A stretch of 64,000 bases of DNA from Chiridota heheva. Taxonomy: Eukaryota; Echinodermata; Holothuroidea; Apodida; Chiridotidae. The stretch covers positions 335,001-399,000 of the forward strand of contig JAIGNY010001701.1 of the NCBI GenBank assembly GCA_020152595.1, written 5' to 3'. A model generated the notes under the pieces. That model saw nothing but the letters and a program-made list of their open reading frames with translations, was not told where the DNA came from and ran no database searches. The position numbers were made by a program, and so were the translations under genes. Shown here piece by piece: positions 24,885 through 38,877 of the stretch (within the stretch, counting starts at the first letter, position 1; every line of letters starts with the position of its first letter).

Positions 24885-25021
24885 CTGGAGTGCCAAAAGC
24901 TTCAAGGTTATGTGAGAGATATGGAAAAACAACAGCTTTTTGGAACCAACCTGTATGGACTGATTGTAACGACGGATCAAACAACCAGACAGCAACAGAA
25001 AGAATTGAATTAATTAATCAG
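24885..25021 (+). CDS. Adhesion GPCR, exon 4: end of HRM module and linker to GAIN
   Basis: The acceptor is TTCGCCACAG and the donor CAG/GTAACC; the exon enters in phase 1 and leaves in phase 0. It encodes GVPKASRLC, then AFWNQPVWTDC, the typical end of an HRM domain (A-x-R-x-C, then W-x-x-P and a final Cys). An Asn-rich linker with an N-Q-T glycosylation site follows, and then the first GAIN helix. This exon is the firmest evidence that the module between lectin and GAIN is an HRM. Its donor lies 22 bases before the left end of a 1.3-kb foldback repeat. Confidence 0.88.
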
Positions 25022-25043
25022 GTAACCAGTAAACCGGTGACGG

Positions 25044-26336
25044 GTGTCTCTTAAACGAAGACCGAAGATGGAAGACTTTGAGAGTCTCTAAAACAAAGAC
25101 CGAAGAATGAAGACTATTCAAAAATCTCTAAAACGAAGACCGAAGATGGCTGGATGGAAGGTTTCAAAATTATATATTTTCCCATGCAGTGTAATTACTG
25201 AGCTCCTTGTTCAGATACAGAATTTTCACGGGACTTCATTATTTTTTTACTAATTCTTTCGCATTTTTACATAATGACTAGTTAATTTTTCAACATTTTT
25301 TCACCTCCTGGAACAATCACCAAGACACGTTTTTAAATGTTTTCCAACACTTTTGTAATTAGTTTATGTTTCAACTTTTCAATTTCCCATTGTAATTTTC
25401 GAAAAAAAGGCAATTTGTTTTTATATTTCGGAATTACTCTATTTTTAAGGTCTTCCTTTTTCGAATTTTCCGAAAAATGTACTGTTTTTTATTTTCTTTC
25501 GAAAGTTATAAAGGGCAAATTAAAAAAGTTGAAACATAAACTAATTACGAAAATGTTGTAACAGTTACAAAAATAAGTTTTGGCTATTTTCTCAGAAGGT
25601 GAAAAAATGTTGAAAAATTTTGTCTCGAAAATTACAAAGGAAAAATGTAAAGGACTTGAGAAATTAACTATGTCCGATACTCTCTGATGAGAACTAACAA
25701 GGATCAGGTTGCTTGTTAATTTTTCAAAGATCTTCTTTTTTCATTCTTGAGGTCTTGTTTTAGAGATTTGCCTAAATTGCAAATCTCTAAAACGAAGTAC
25801 CAAATCCGCAAAGGAAGACTGAAAAATATTGAAAAGTCAGAAAATCCAAAGTCGAAAATTACAAGGGGAAAATCTTAAAAGTTAAAACATAAACTAATAA
25901 CGAAAATGTTGGAAAACAGTTTAGAAAAAAAGTGTTTTGACTATTTTCCCAGGAGGTGAATAAATGTTAAAGAATTAACCAAGTTTTTTTCTCGAAAATT
26001 ACAATCATTTTGTAAAAATGCGAAATAATTAATAAAAAAAATAATGAAGTCTTGTGAACATTCTGTTTCTGAATCAGTAATTATAATGGAAAATACATAT
26101 TTTTGAAGTCTTTTCATCGTCGGTTTTCGTTCTAGAGATTTTGGAAGTCTTCCATCTTCGGTCTACGTTTTAGCGGGGGTCAATTTGACCATACCATGTG
26201 CTGGAAAATATATTTTCCTAGCAAAAAAAACTTAAAGGCAGTAGGGAGAAAAATGAATTCATGGGAGATGCTTGAACAAAGGTTTTAGAGATTTTCATAG
26301 TCTTCCATCTTCGGTCTTCGTTTTCGTTTTGGACAC
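25044..26336. mobile_element. Foldback element, ~1.3 kb
   Basis: Terminal inverted repeats begin GTGTC and contain AAACGAAGACCGAAGATGGA, ending inverted at 26336. Inner regions are also complementary: 25180-25275 pairs with 26010-26110, and 25337-25410 with both 25490-25570 and 25850-26000. The TIR motif is repeated two or three times inside each end. A hairpin with 13-14-bp arms (25757-25770 and 25780-25793) lies near the middle. There is no transposase, so it is non-autonomous. It starts 22 bp after the exon 4 donor. Confidence 0.85.
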
Positions 26337-27203
26337 AGGTAACAAGTTCATCAGTAGGATGATGACTGTTTATGCAAATATGATTTCATCTTAGTTTAGT
26401 ACATTTGTTCAATTTTTTCTTTTCATTAATCAAAAATTAATAATGTAGAATATTTGTACACTATATATTTTGTTCACTTCTGTCATTACCCTCGGCTCTC
26501 GGCAAACACAAAAAAATTATATGGCTTGTCTTGACCTGCACCTAATAAAAATCGTGTTTTTAAAATATAAAATAAAAAACTGTTTAAAAGACATGAAAGG
26601 TATAAACAGTTGAGGAAATAGCGGGAGGTCACTTTGCTCAATTAGATTAGCATTTGGGGCACTTTCTAAAAACCTATGTTTCAATTGTTTCCTTTATTTG
26701 GATTTGTGCACGTATGTGCACTTAAAGGTCAGGGATGGTTTGCACCACGTGGGCAACAAAGTCAATCGCTATTATCGCCCCTTTTCCTTATCGTGGTGGG
26801 CAAAGAATAGCGTATGCGTTGTACGGGACAAGAGGCAAAAAGTATACCTTCGTTATTTTTCAAAAGGTTCAGACTAAGAACGTGCATGCACAACCCACTT
26901 GTTTCTCAATACATATATTTTGACTCAAGTAACGTCGCGTTACATGAGTCAAAATATATAAATTAACGTCATTAAAAGTGCCCTCTTTTTGACTTTTAGG
27001 TCCCTTAACCCATGCCATTTTCACGTGCAGGCATCCATGAAAAGTTATTAATAGAATCATGGATCGATAGGATTAATCTAATTCCAAGGTCGGTGTCCAC
27101 GGCGTTTAAGACACTCACATGGACGCCTTTCTCCCCCCACACGAAGAAGATGGTCTAGCCACGTCAATGTTTATCCTACATCACATTTGTTCTAAATCCG
27201 CAG
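26337..27203. other. Intron 4 remainder
   Basis: AT-rich. Contains the near-perfect hairpin at 26913-26959 but no gene. Confidence 0.5.
26913..26959. repeat. Hairpin, 22-bp arms, one mismatch, 3-nt loop
   Basis: The left arm ATATATTTTGACTCAAGTAA plus CG pairs with the right arm at 26938-26959. TCG is the loop and there is one mismatch. Confidence 0.93.
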
Positions 27204-27368
27204 TTTGCCAGCATTGATGCAATAACAGAAAAGAATGTGGCAGATATAACAGACGCCCTGGTTAGCATCACGGATGGAGCAAGTGATCAAACCTTGACTC
27301 GGGAGGATTGGGAAACGGTGGAGAGCCTTTTGGGATCAATTTCTAAAATTGAAAATACAACGGCTAAG
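27204..27368 (+). CDS. Adhesion GPCR, exon 5: GAIN subdomain A
   Basis: A 165-bp exon of exactly 55 codons, phase 0 on both sides, with acceptor AAATCCGCAG and donor AAG/GTATAT. It encodes an amphipathic helical segment (NVADITDALVSIT, then LTREDWETVESLLGSI) of the kind that forms GAIN subdomain A. GAIN domains fold around the GPS and drive autoproteolysis of adhesion GPCRs. The segment is recognised by position, helical pattern and frame continuity more than by invariant residues. Confidence 0.85.
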
Positions 27369-27465
27369 GTATATTTAGAGAATTAATGGACTTTTCATTT
27401 CAATCAAGAAGCTATTACCACAATTGCGTTTAGATTACATTGTAAACATTTTAATTATTTGTAAA

Positions 27466-29330
<1,865 letters not shown>

Positions 29331-29691
29331 GCAACGCAAGATGTGGTGTCCATACTGGACAACATCATCAGCTACGACGTATCAGAGAACGAAACAAAAC
29401 TCATCTCAACCAAACCATCAAGGCTTTTGAAATCACTCGAACAACAATTACACAATTTTCAGAAGAAAGGAGAAAATCTAACTGCAGTGGGGACAAATCT
29501 AGTGGTCAAAGCATTCCATTTGGATAAAAACGTTTTTGCTCAGATTGTGGTGTTTCCCCTGTCGTCCAATCTCTCGGATTTTGATGAAAGTGAAGGTCTC
29601 GATAATCAGAGAAGTGATTATTCTCGCCAGGAAAATGAGATTCTTATCGAGTTACCAGCGGACATACAAGAGACACATGAAGTGGACAGAG
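29331..29691 (+). CDS. Adhesion GPCR, exon 6: GAIN domain, helical part and first strands
   Basis: A 361-bp exon with acceptor TTTCTCATAG and donor GAG/GTAAGA, phase 0 in and phase 1 out. The product starts ATQDVVSILDNIISYD and continues through a leucine- and glutamine-rich helix (SRLLKSLEQQLHNF) into a beta stretch (GTNLVVKAFHL, FAQIVVFPL). It ends in an acidic region before the strand EILIELPADI. This is the usual GAIN layout: subdomain A helices followed by the first strands of subdomain B. The exon is the longest uninterrupted part of the extracellular juxtamembrane region. Confidence 0.9.
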
Positions 29692-30159
29692 GTAAGATAA
29701 AAGAGGGAAGCTCTTTCCCAGAAAATTTTCTGATAAATCTGATAATTGGCTTAGATTTGTTATTTTTTAATCAATTTGCAACAATTATGCTTATGATCGC
29801 ATTGAGATTGCGCCACTTTTCCTAACCCTTAATTTGCCATACTTAATGTTTGATGCCCATGACGTACGCACAGGGGATGATCCAACCCCACAATTTTTTT
29901 TTTATATTTAAGAAAGAAGGCTGCTGCATTAATTTGCTTATAAATTAACTTATTTGATAAATATAATTTCGAAAATCAAATATCCTAATTCATATAATGT
30001 AGAAATCGTCTATAAAAGAAAAGATGTCAGTTATAAAAATGGAATTTTTGAATTAAACTTTGACGTTGACCAGATGTAGCCATGACACTGAAATTAAAAT
30101 ATGGAAACATGATATACGGATTTGTATTGATAATGACAACATTAATTCCTTCTACATAA
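29692..30159. other. Intron 6 start, nothing recognised
   Basis: AT-rich intron sequence. Confidence 0.5.
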
Positions 30160-30716
30160 TTAAAGGATTAGTTCAGTGGTCAAGCAAGTTCTTTTTATAT
30201 GAAAGAGGATTTTATGAGAAACAAAACTGTGCAGAAACTACTTCAATATCTTATTCCATTAAGGAGATATTAAAGTTTAAAGTTCAGTCTTATCTGTAGA
30301 ATGACTGGTGTAGTAAGTCTACCATGGAAGGTTAGCGCCTACATTCTCACATTCTTAAGAATTGTTAATGCATTTTAAAGAACATTTGTTTAATTTGTAC
30401 TATTTGAATTATTTTTCATTGAACTTTCTTCAGGTGGTAAATTATAATTACCCGTAAAAGATTTTGTTTTACTCCTTTCTTAGCATATCCAATTAAGCCA
30501 CAAAATCGCAAGACAAATTATATAGAATACATAAAGACTTTGAAGATTCTTAGGCTGTGATGTCACAGCTAGTCTGATTTCAGCCGTTTTAACACAAATG
30601 ATATAAACATTAACTTATCTCCTTAACGAAATAAGGTTTCTGAATGCTTCCTTCACCATCTTTTGGAGTTATCTTTCATATAAGATCATTGCTTGACCAC
30701 TTGACTGATCCTTTAA
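30160..30716 (+). mobile_element. MITE with ~24-bp terminal inverted repeats and TTAA (or TA) target duplication
   Basis: TTAA at 30160-30163 and again at 30713-30716 flank an element that begins AGGATTAGTTCAGTGGTCAA. It ends with the inverse TTGACCACTTGACTGATCCT, shifted by a few changes. The body is ~549 bp with no coding capacity. TTAA duplication is typical of piggyBac and related cut-and-paste families; a TA duplication (mariner type) is equally compatible with these bases. A second, older copy is at 11041-11615. Confidence 0.85.
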
Positions 30717-31014
30717 CCATTGAAAAGACAACTCAACCAAATAACAAATTAATTTGACATTACACAGGGTCTATTTTATAGATAGCAGATATTTACACTT
30801 TTTAAACCTAATTAATTTTAGGCACGTTCTTATTATTTTATTCATGTGATTTACGAGTTTTCCTCTTAAAATATTCATTGAAGTGTAAATTTGATTAAAT
30901 TGCACTATATTATTCCATTGCATAAATGACGATCTTTATGAGCGATTTATCTGGAAAATGAACAAACAGACATGTAACGAATTAAAAGGAATATTCCTGT
31001 GAATATTGATATTC
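30717..31014. other. Intron 6, nothing recognised
   Basis: AT-rich spacer between the MITE and the LINE 3' end. Confidence 0.5.
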
Positions 31015-34000
31015 ACACACACAATCACACACGCACTCACACAAAGCAATAGATTTCACAGCGACAAAGTAAAACAGACTCAATCAACATAAAAAAAAGA
31101 GAGTAAAATGAATATAGAATACATGTATGTATTTTAAGTGCCAAGAATGAAGTAGTTTAGCCTACACACTAGTGTTACTTGAAGAATTTATAAAGGAGGT
31201 TACTATTTGGGTTGCCATGACAATTGATATACCCATCGACTTGAAGATGAAATAATAAAAAGCGATGAAAATGATTAAATTGGGGTAAAATAGACTTACA
31301 CCTGCAACTATAAATGTACTTTTTAGCATGATTAAGGAAATGATTTAAAGGTGCTCTCATATTATCTAGTTGTACAAAGAATACAATGACTTTATTAAGA
31401 ACAACGAGGTTTGAAATGATAAGCCTCACAGCACTGCCATCACTCCAGAAACAAGTAACAATCGGGCAATCCCAAAAGAGATGAGATAAAGTCTCATCTG
31501 AGGCATTACAAAATGTACACAAGGGTGAATCTAATAAACCTATCTTATTACCTATCTTATTCAAAAATAATTGGTACCTAATATCCTGTGAATGAAACGG
31601 AATTGGAAATAATGAAGATTATGATTCTTAACAGCTCTAAAGGATAACAGAAAGATTTTGTTCCAATCAGTAACGTAAGGAAGATTGTTGTTCCACTTAT
31701 CAAAACAGGATGGTGACTTCTTGTACTGTTTTACGATAGAATAATAGATAGATCTGTTGGAAATGCAGTTGGAACAATAAAGTGATACTTTTGATTCATT
31801 ACGGGTAACATTAACAGATTTGGGAACATGGGGAAAAAATTATCTATCCAAGAGGCAGGTATGCAAGAGATAATACCAAAATAACGGGTGAAAGGTAGGG
31901 ATGTAAGCTTGAACTCTTTTATAAAGTAAATATAACTTTTCGGAGACCCATCAATGCAGAAAAAATCACGGACCCGAAATGTCCCAACATTTAAAAGATT
32001 CCCATCAAAAAATGTCTTATTCCCAATTTTTAGAAGTGAGTTGTTTATAAAATAATTTGATTATCAAAGTGATCAAGTGACATATTAAAGTTGAAAGAGA
32101 ACCAAGCTTCACATACCTGTTTTACAAAACACTTCTTAATATTCAAAAGATCATGTGGGCTCATATTACATTTAAATAGAAACATATTTCCAAATTACGT
32201 AAAGCTAAATCAAAAAAATCTTCCAATTATTTGAAATAGGTTAACAATAGCGACGAATTCAAGAACACTTTAGAGTAGAAATAAAAGATTTAACATGCAA
32301 GATACAAAGCCCGCCCTCATAGAAAAAAATAATAAGTGAAGAACTTTTAACTTTATGTGGTTTACCAGTCCAAATAAACTTATACAAAATGTTGTTAAGT
32401 TCTATGCTATAGGAATGAGGAGAAGGGGGGAGGGGGAGTTGGAAGAATAGTAAATATGTAAACTAGTTGGGAAAGAGCAAAAGATTTATTGATAGTAATT
32501 TTCCCTATGAGTATGAGGTCACGAGTTGACCATAGATTAAGAATTTTCTTAAGGCGAGATAATTTGGGCTGATAATTCAGATGGAAAAAGTCATCATGGT
32601 GAGTTGTAAACGAAATATCTAAATAATAGATAGAACCAGTGGAAAAGTTAAGAATATAATTTTTAGGATGATTTTGGGGTATTTCAGTATAATAACCAAG
32701 GGGGGAAATGTATCATTGATCAAAATTAATTACGAGACCGGAAACTTTGCCAAAATCGTTTAAACTTGAAATAGTGGAATCAGTGGACGACTTCGTCCGT
32801 AAATAGAACAGTGTCATCAGCATATTGACAAATTTTTAAGTTGATATCACTTACATGTATACCTCTAATAGAATGGTTATATGCTTGATGTAGATACAAA
32901 GAATTTCAGAACAAATTATAAATAAATAAGGTCAGGAGGGCAGCCTATTCGTACGCCACGTGATACCTGAAAATATGACCATTATTGATTACACATGAAG
33001 TAACCTTTGTATAAAGGGTAGAAACCCATTGTATGGTACCCCGTCCAAAATTAAAATAAGAAAGTACCTTGTTAATAAATGAGTGGTCCAAGGAGTGGAA
33101 CGCTTTCTCAAAATCAAAAAAGATTAATGAAGCTGGTAAATTATTATGATTATGATAGCTGATAGTATCTAATATTAAACGAATATTTCCCCCGATATAC
33201 CTACCCTTAAGGAAACCAGTCTGCTCTGGACTGATAAAATAAATTAAAATATATACCTACCCTTAAGGAAACCAGTTTGCTCTGGACTGATAAAATAAAT
33301 TAGAATACATTTTAAACGGTTGGCCAGGGACTTAGCTGCTATTTTATAATCGGTATTAAGTAGAGCGATAGGTCTCCAGTTTTTTTTAAGAATAATGGGT
33401 TTTTGCCAGGCTTAAGAATTAAGGAAATCACTGCCTATGATTGTTGTTTGGATAAACAGATATTACTGTAAGAAAAATTTAGCGCGTTAACAACGAATTT
33501 CCCAATTTTATCCCAAAAGAATTTATAAAAGTCAGAAGATAAACCATCTGTACCCGGAGATTTATTAGACGGCATAGAAAAAAGGGAATCTTTGCATTCG
33601 CTAAAAGTTAATGGGCCTGCTAAAGAAACTGAATCCTCATTCGAAATACGTTTGTTACTGTTAAGGGAATTAAAAAGAGTAGAGGGGTCACTAGCAGGAC
33701 GTTTGGAATAAAGAGAACGATAAAAACATTCAATTTCATTAAAAAGTGCATGGTTATCAGTAACGTGCAAAAAATTACCATTTATTATTTTGGTAATACA
33801 GTTGGAGGCCTAATTTCTACGTTCTAAATTAAGGAAATACCCGGTGTTCTTCTCCCCACCCTCAACCCACCTTGCCCTGGAAAGAATACAAATACCGTTA
33901 AGTTTATAATCGTATATCAACTTGAGCTAATTCTTGAAACCTCTCAAAGCAGATAAGTTTGAATCAATGGGAGATGTTATACATAGTTGATCGTAATACG

Positions 34001-34900
34001 AAATAGATTGAAGTACCTTGCACTCATGAGCTAATCTTTCACGTGCCTTACGTCTAGAGTAAGCAATAGTAACAGATCTGAATTTCATTTTGAGAAATTC
34101 CCTCAACCAAGAAGCATTCAAATGAGAATAATCAACAGTAATGGAAGTGATGATATCATTAATAAGACTTACGTATTCATTATCTTTGAGTAAGGAGGCA
34201 TTAAATTTCCAGGTACCTGTATCGCGTTCCAATGAAGAAAGCAATTTGATGGTAACAATATCATGATCAGAATTAAACAAAGGATAAGAAGAAGCCCTGT
34301 CAACAAGATGAATTAGACGACATATGGAGATAAGGGAAAAGTCAAGCCTGCAATGTATAGTTTTGTCAATAGTTAGAATAACTAGGATGCCGTTGTCTCC
34401 AGATGTCTAAAAGGTCAAATCTGCTAATGAGTTCCAACACAAAATTTCTCACATTTAAATAAGTAACCCTATTTCCCCCTTTTAAAAAAAAATCTCAATC
34501 AAAATCGAAAACACGGTTGAAATCACCGTCCAAAATTAAATTGATATTGTTATACCTAATAATAATATTGCCAATATTATTGAAAAAATCGGTCAATATT
34601 AGGAGCGTAGATATTAATTAAAAGAAAAGGAGTGTTCTCTATATGACAATCAGTTACAACGTGTCTACCATTAACATCACACGTAATATCATCAATGCAA
34701 ATAGGTAATGAGGGTTTAAATAAAATCATAACACCACGGCTATCACTGGAGCCGTGTGCAAACAGAACCCTGCCACCCTATTCATTGCTCCAGTATTTAA
34801 TATCAGTGTGGATAGAATGAGTCTCTTTAAAAAAAAAAAATGTATACAAAAAATGATTGTAAAAAAAGGCAAAATAATTTCTTTTTTTCTTACAATCTTT
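31015..34900 (-). mobile_element. Antisense L1/Tx1-like LINE, 5'-truncated and degenerate
   Basis: On the minus strand the order is as follows. Endonuclease traces lie at 34750-34260 (SRGVMILFKPSLPICIDD, LINIYAPNIDRFF, LILDGDFNRVFDFD, NSDHDIVTIKLLSS). A linker helix region follows at 34280-33927. Reverse transcriptase has NKSPGTDGLSSDFYKFFWDK at about 33550, FFDFEKAFHSLDHSFINKVL near 33100 and an intact QYADDTVLFTD near 32810. A zinc-binding C-terminus reads PLCTFCNASDETLSHLFWDC at 31530-31470. The C-C-H-C finger and the FYKFFWD motif point to the L1/Tx1 side of the non-LTR tree. Stops, frameshifts and a 56-bp tandem duplication (33195-33306) show that it is dead. The CA/TG-rich run at 31013-31045 may mark the 3' end. 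Confidence 0.9.
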
Positions 34901-34952
34901 GATGCCCGTGTATTGAAAGAGGCAATTTTATAGTAGTCATTTCATTACATTT

Positions 34953-35081
<129 letters not shown>

Positions 35082-35384
35082 ATACAAAATAAAAATTACA
35101 ATAATATTATTATATATATTAAATCCTCAATATATTGGCTCGTCAGGTAGCCGAGTTTGCTGCTCGATTGCACTCAACGTGAATTTACCTTCGGGTGGAC
35201 CACGTGTAAATCCTGAATTCCTTGCTCTTAATTGTATACATTTCAAAAACTTTTAAATTCTTAATCGTTAATGTGCCAGAGTTGGTGTCTTCCCGTTTTC
35301 ATCATACAGTTCCTCTTGAATTATCAATGAAAGATGGCCTTATTATATATTAGCTACTTATTTCCTTTTTTTTTTTATTTGTAG

Positions 35385-35572
35385 AATTGGGAATACTTGG
35401 CTCCATTCCCGTCAGCATTGTCGTATTCGACACATTGCTCTTATTTCCCTCAAAATCAGAAAAGGGCCCTGACGGTGAACCGGAAGGTCCAATTGTTAGC
35501 TTCACATTGGAAGGCAGGAAAGTAAAGAACCGTCCAAAGAATGACATTGTTGTAACATTTCCAAAGAGAACG
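35385..35572 (+). CDS. Adhesion GPCR, exon 7: GAIN subdomain B
   Basis: The acceptor is ATTTGTAG after a long T tract and the donor ACG/GTACGT; phase 1 in, phase 0 out. The residues GSIPVSIVVFDTLLLFP and then IVSFTLEGRKVKN and DIVVTFPKR match the 'variety of sentence' typical of GAIN B: a hydrophobic strand with VVF, a strand with V-x-S, and the I-x-x-x-F-x-K segment just before the GPS. Its product sits immediately before the cleavage site exon in the protein. Confidence 0.92.
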
Positions 35573-36404
35573 GTACGTATAATTCAACATATATAAATAC
35601 GCGAATCGGATAGTCTTGCATACATTTAAAACTCATTGTAACTTATTTTAAAAAGGCTTGCACTTCCTGCAATAAACAATTTAGAAGATCGATAACAGGC
35701 GTGCGTAATTTAGAGTTTTATCTTATTGGACCAGCTAAAACAGTGCGAAAATATATTTTATATGATAAATATTATGGCGTATGGTATTATAAATTTATGA
35801 TAAGAAGTTAAATATTGAATTATATTTGAAGCATTAAAAGAGGATGAAAAGAGAATGGTAAACTATTAACTTACTTCTCGTTTTGCTTCACAATATTTGT
35901 GTGTGTATATAGTAGTCATGGTGATTTCACCTTAGTTTCAAAGTTTAATATATGTATAGGCAGGGGCATAACTTATGGAGAAGGGTGTGGGGTGGGGTGT
36001 TACACCCCTAGGAAAAATTGTCGTAATTCCAATTTTGATTTCGTTGGGCAAAAAATGGCCCAGTATTGAAACAAAATTGTAAGAAAATTAAAATGTTTAT
36101 ACCTTAATGTTTTTGTTTCTTCGCAAAAAAAAAGAAATACTTTAAAAAATGTTTTGAATAATATCATTTGTTGTTAACTTCATGGCCGTACTAGCACTCC
36201 ACAGGCGGTGGAATATATTTCATATTGAGGGGGGTGAGGGGGGGGGGGGGAGGGGGTGGGAGGGCCAAGCTTCTAACTCATAGTCGAGCAAGAAATTTTA
36301 TATCAAGCACCCATCCCCGCCACTCCCCATGCACAAAATCACAAGTGTTTCTTCTCTGTCAGTCTGTAAGAGATGTAAAATGTCGGATGTACTGTTTAAG
36401 TCGG
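35573..36404. other. Intron 7 start; G-rich run
   Basis: AT-rich, with a poly-G/GGGA run at 36229-36262. No gene seen. Confidence 0.5.
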
Positions 36405-36528
36405 AGATGCATCATGCCTGATTCTCTATATAAGCAGATGCATCATGCCTGATTCGCCATATAAGCAGATGCATCATGCCTGATTCGCTATATAAGCAGA
36501 TGCATCATGCCTGATTCGCTATATAAGC
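36405..36528 (+). repeat. Four tandem 31-bp units
   Basis: The unit begins AGATGCATCATGCCTGATTC and continues to TATAAGC. Copies start at 36405, 36436, 36467 and 36498. Confidence 0.95.
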
Positions 36529-36579
36529 AGATCAGAATCATGTCCTCCCGTCTCAGCATCATGCTGACAACATCAGGTA

Positions 36580-38040
36580 CTTATTTGGGCAGAGATTTTA
36601 AATGTTGAAGGCCAAATTTTTAGGGGAAATTTCTCCTCTGCCTGACAGTGTTTAGAAATGGTAACCCAAATGCTCATCTGAGTAGATTATAAGATTAGAA
36701 TTAGAATTTCTCTTCTTTTCATCAACTATTTCGGATTTTTGTGTTGATTTTAAGTCACTTTTTGGCAAAAAAAAAAAATCTTTAGACCAAAACTTGACCC
36801 TTGAGCCTCACAGTTTTGCCAAAAATTTCTCAATTTTTAGGGAAAAATTTCTCCTCTGCCTGTTTAGAAATGGTAATACCCTATATAATGCTTATCTGAG
36901 TATATTTTAACATGAGAATTTAAAATTGTCTTCTTATCATCACAGTTTGTGTTGATTTTCAGACATTTTGGGGCATCAAAGGCAAGAAATCTTCAGAGCT
37001 TCCGGGAGCTCCGCCTCCTGGATCCCTTTCAAGGGGCCCTTAAGCGGGACTTCTTCTCCTGGATCCCATTTCTTGCTTCGTCCCGACCCCACGATTTACA
37101 TTTGGGAATTTTGCGTTAAATTTCAGCCATTTTGGGGCATCAAAAACAAGAAATTATTAGACTAGGGTCTCGCCCATGAACCCCACAATTTTGCCCAAAT
37201 TTTCTCAATTTTAGGGGAAATTTCTCCTACTGTCCGATGCCTGTTTAGAAATGGTAACCCAAATGCTTATCCAATTATCTGAGTAGATTCTAACATTCGA
37301 AGTTGAAAATTTCCTCTTTTCATCACTTGCATTTGGGAACTTTGTCTTGATTTTAAATCATTTTTCGTGCATCAAAAACAAAAAATCTTTAGAACTTCCG
37401 GGGCTTTGCCCGTGGACCCCTTCCAAGACTTCACCCATGAGTCCCAAAATTTTGCCCGATTTGTTTCTATTTTCAAGAGACATTTCTCCTCTGCCTGTCT
37501 CGAAATTGTAAAATTTATCCGAGTAGAGATATTAACATTCGAATCTGAAATAGTCTTCTTTTCATCGCTTACATTTTGGAAATTTGTGTTGATTTTAGAC
37601 TGTTAAACCATTGTGTGGCATCAAAATCAAGAAATCCTCACATCTTCCGGGGCTTTGCCCCCGGCTGCCTGGATCTAAGCTTTCATGGCTTTGCCCATGA
37701 ACCCCACAATTTTGCCCGAATTTTCTCAATTGGCATGGAAAATTTCCCTTCGGCCTCTTTTGAAATGGTAACTCAAATACTTATCTGAGTAGATTTAAAC
37801 ATTAGAATTTAAAATTGTCTTCTTTTCATCACTTATGTTTTAGAAATTTGTGTGATTTTAAACCATTGTGGGGCATCAAAATTGAGAAATCTTCAGAGCT
37901 TCCGGAGCTTTGCCCCTGGACCCAAGCTAATTCCAAGGCTTCGCCCATGGGTCCCACAATTTTGCCCGAATTTGCTCAATTTGCAGAAAAAATTTCCCCT
38001 CTGCCTGTTTCGAAATGATAACCGAAATGATTGTTTTTTC
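36580..38040 (+). repeat. Tandem family with GC-rich cores, ~165-255-bp units
   Basis: The anchor GGGGCATCAAAANCAAGAAA recurs at about 36971, 37136, 37366, 37616 and 37871. Each is followed by CTTCCGGGGCTTTGCCC(C/A)TGG-like GC pieces and a TTTGCCCGAATTTTCTCAAT segment. A minus-strand copy of the same family is at 61965-62460. Confidence 0.88.
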
Positions 38041-38090
38041 CATCTGTTCTATATTGTGTGATAGCATAGACACTTGTATATCGTTTTTGA

Positions 38091-38196
38091 ACGTTTTTTT
38101 TCAAGTCGGGTAAATGCAAATTTTTAAACGTTTTTTTTCAAGTCGGGTAAATGCAAATTTTTAAACGTTTTTTTCAAGTCGGGTAAATGCAAATTT
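38091..38196 (+). repeat. Three tandem 37-bp units
   Basis: ACGTTTTTTTTCAAGTCGGG starts copies at 38091, 38128 and 38165, the last slightly short. Confidence 0.95.
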
Positions 38197-38877
38197 TCGT
38201 CAGGCAACTTTGACTTACACATCCCGGATTCGAAGTCAAGTTACGCCCTTGTGTACGTGGTGCATGGCATTTTCAATACTGCAAAATTTTAGTTCTAATG
38301 TTCGGTATCCAAGACAAAGTAGTTAAACAAAAGATGATCGTGTTTTCTTGTTTAGTCTATACCGGAATATGCCGCACCCAATCTTGTGCCCGTACAAGTA
38401 ACCGATTGCTTTCTGGCGATAATTAAGTGGACTGACCTTTTCTTTTAAGAAGTTCAAGTTCAAGGTGTATATGATAGACGTTAAATCTATTGAAAAGCAT
38501 ATTAGAAAAACATCCAAAAAATTATGTATAGGTAAGACAGAAACAAATCGTTTAAAAAATGATTTTCATTTTTCAAAGATTAATGAACTTTATGCAACTG
38601 TACAATTGTATGCAAATATTTATAACACTGATTGTTCAAGGTACAGATTCAGGGTGCACTGGGTGCCCGTGTAACCATCCCCCACCCCCCCCCCCACCCC
38701 TTCTCTATCCCACACACACACGTAAAGTCGATAAGAACAATCAGGAATGGTCATTTAAGAATTAAAGAGAAAACTGTAAAAAAGTTCCTGTAAATACTAG
38801 CTGCAAATATTATATTTGCATTTATCGTATACTTTTCATGTTTTACTTTTTAAATGTGATTAAATAGGGAAAATTGT
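38197..38877. other. Intron 7, nothing recognised
   Basis: Contains a C-rich run near 38680-38700 and no convincing frame. Confidence 0.5.

Noticed and set aside
35140..35220. tRNA-like sequence near GTCAGGTAGCCGAG
   Set aside because: No B-box at the expected distance and no SINE homology with the other copies.
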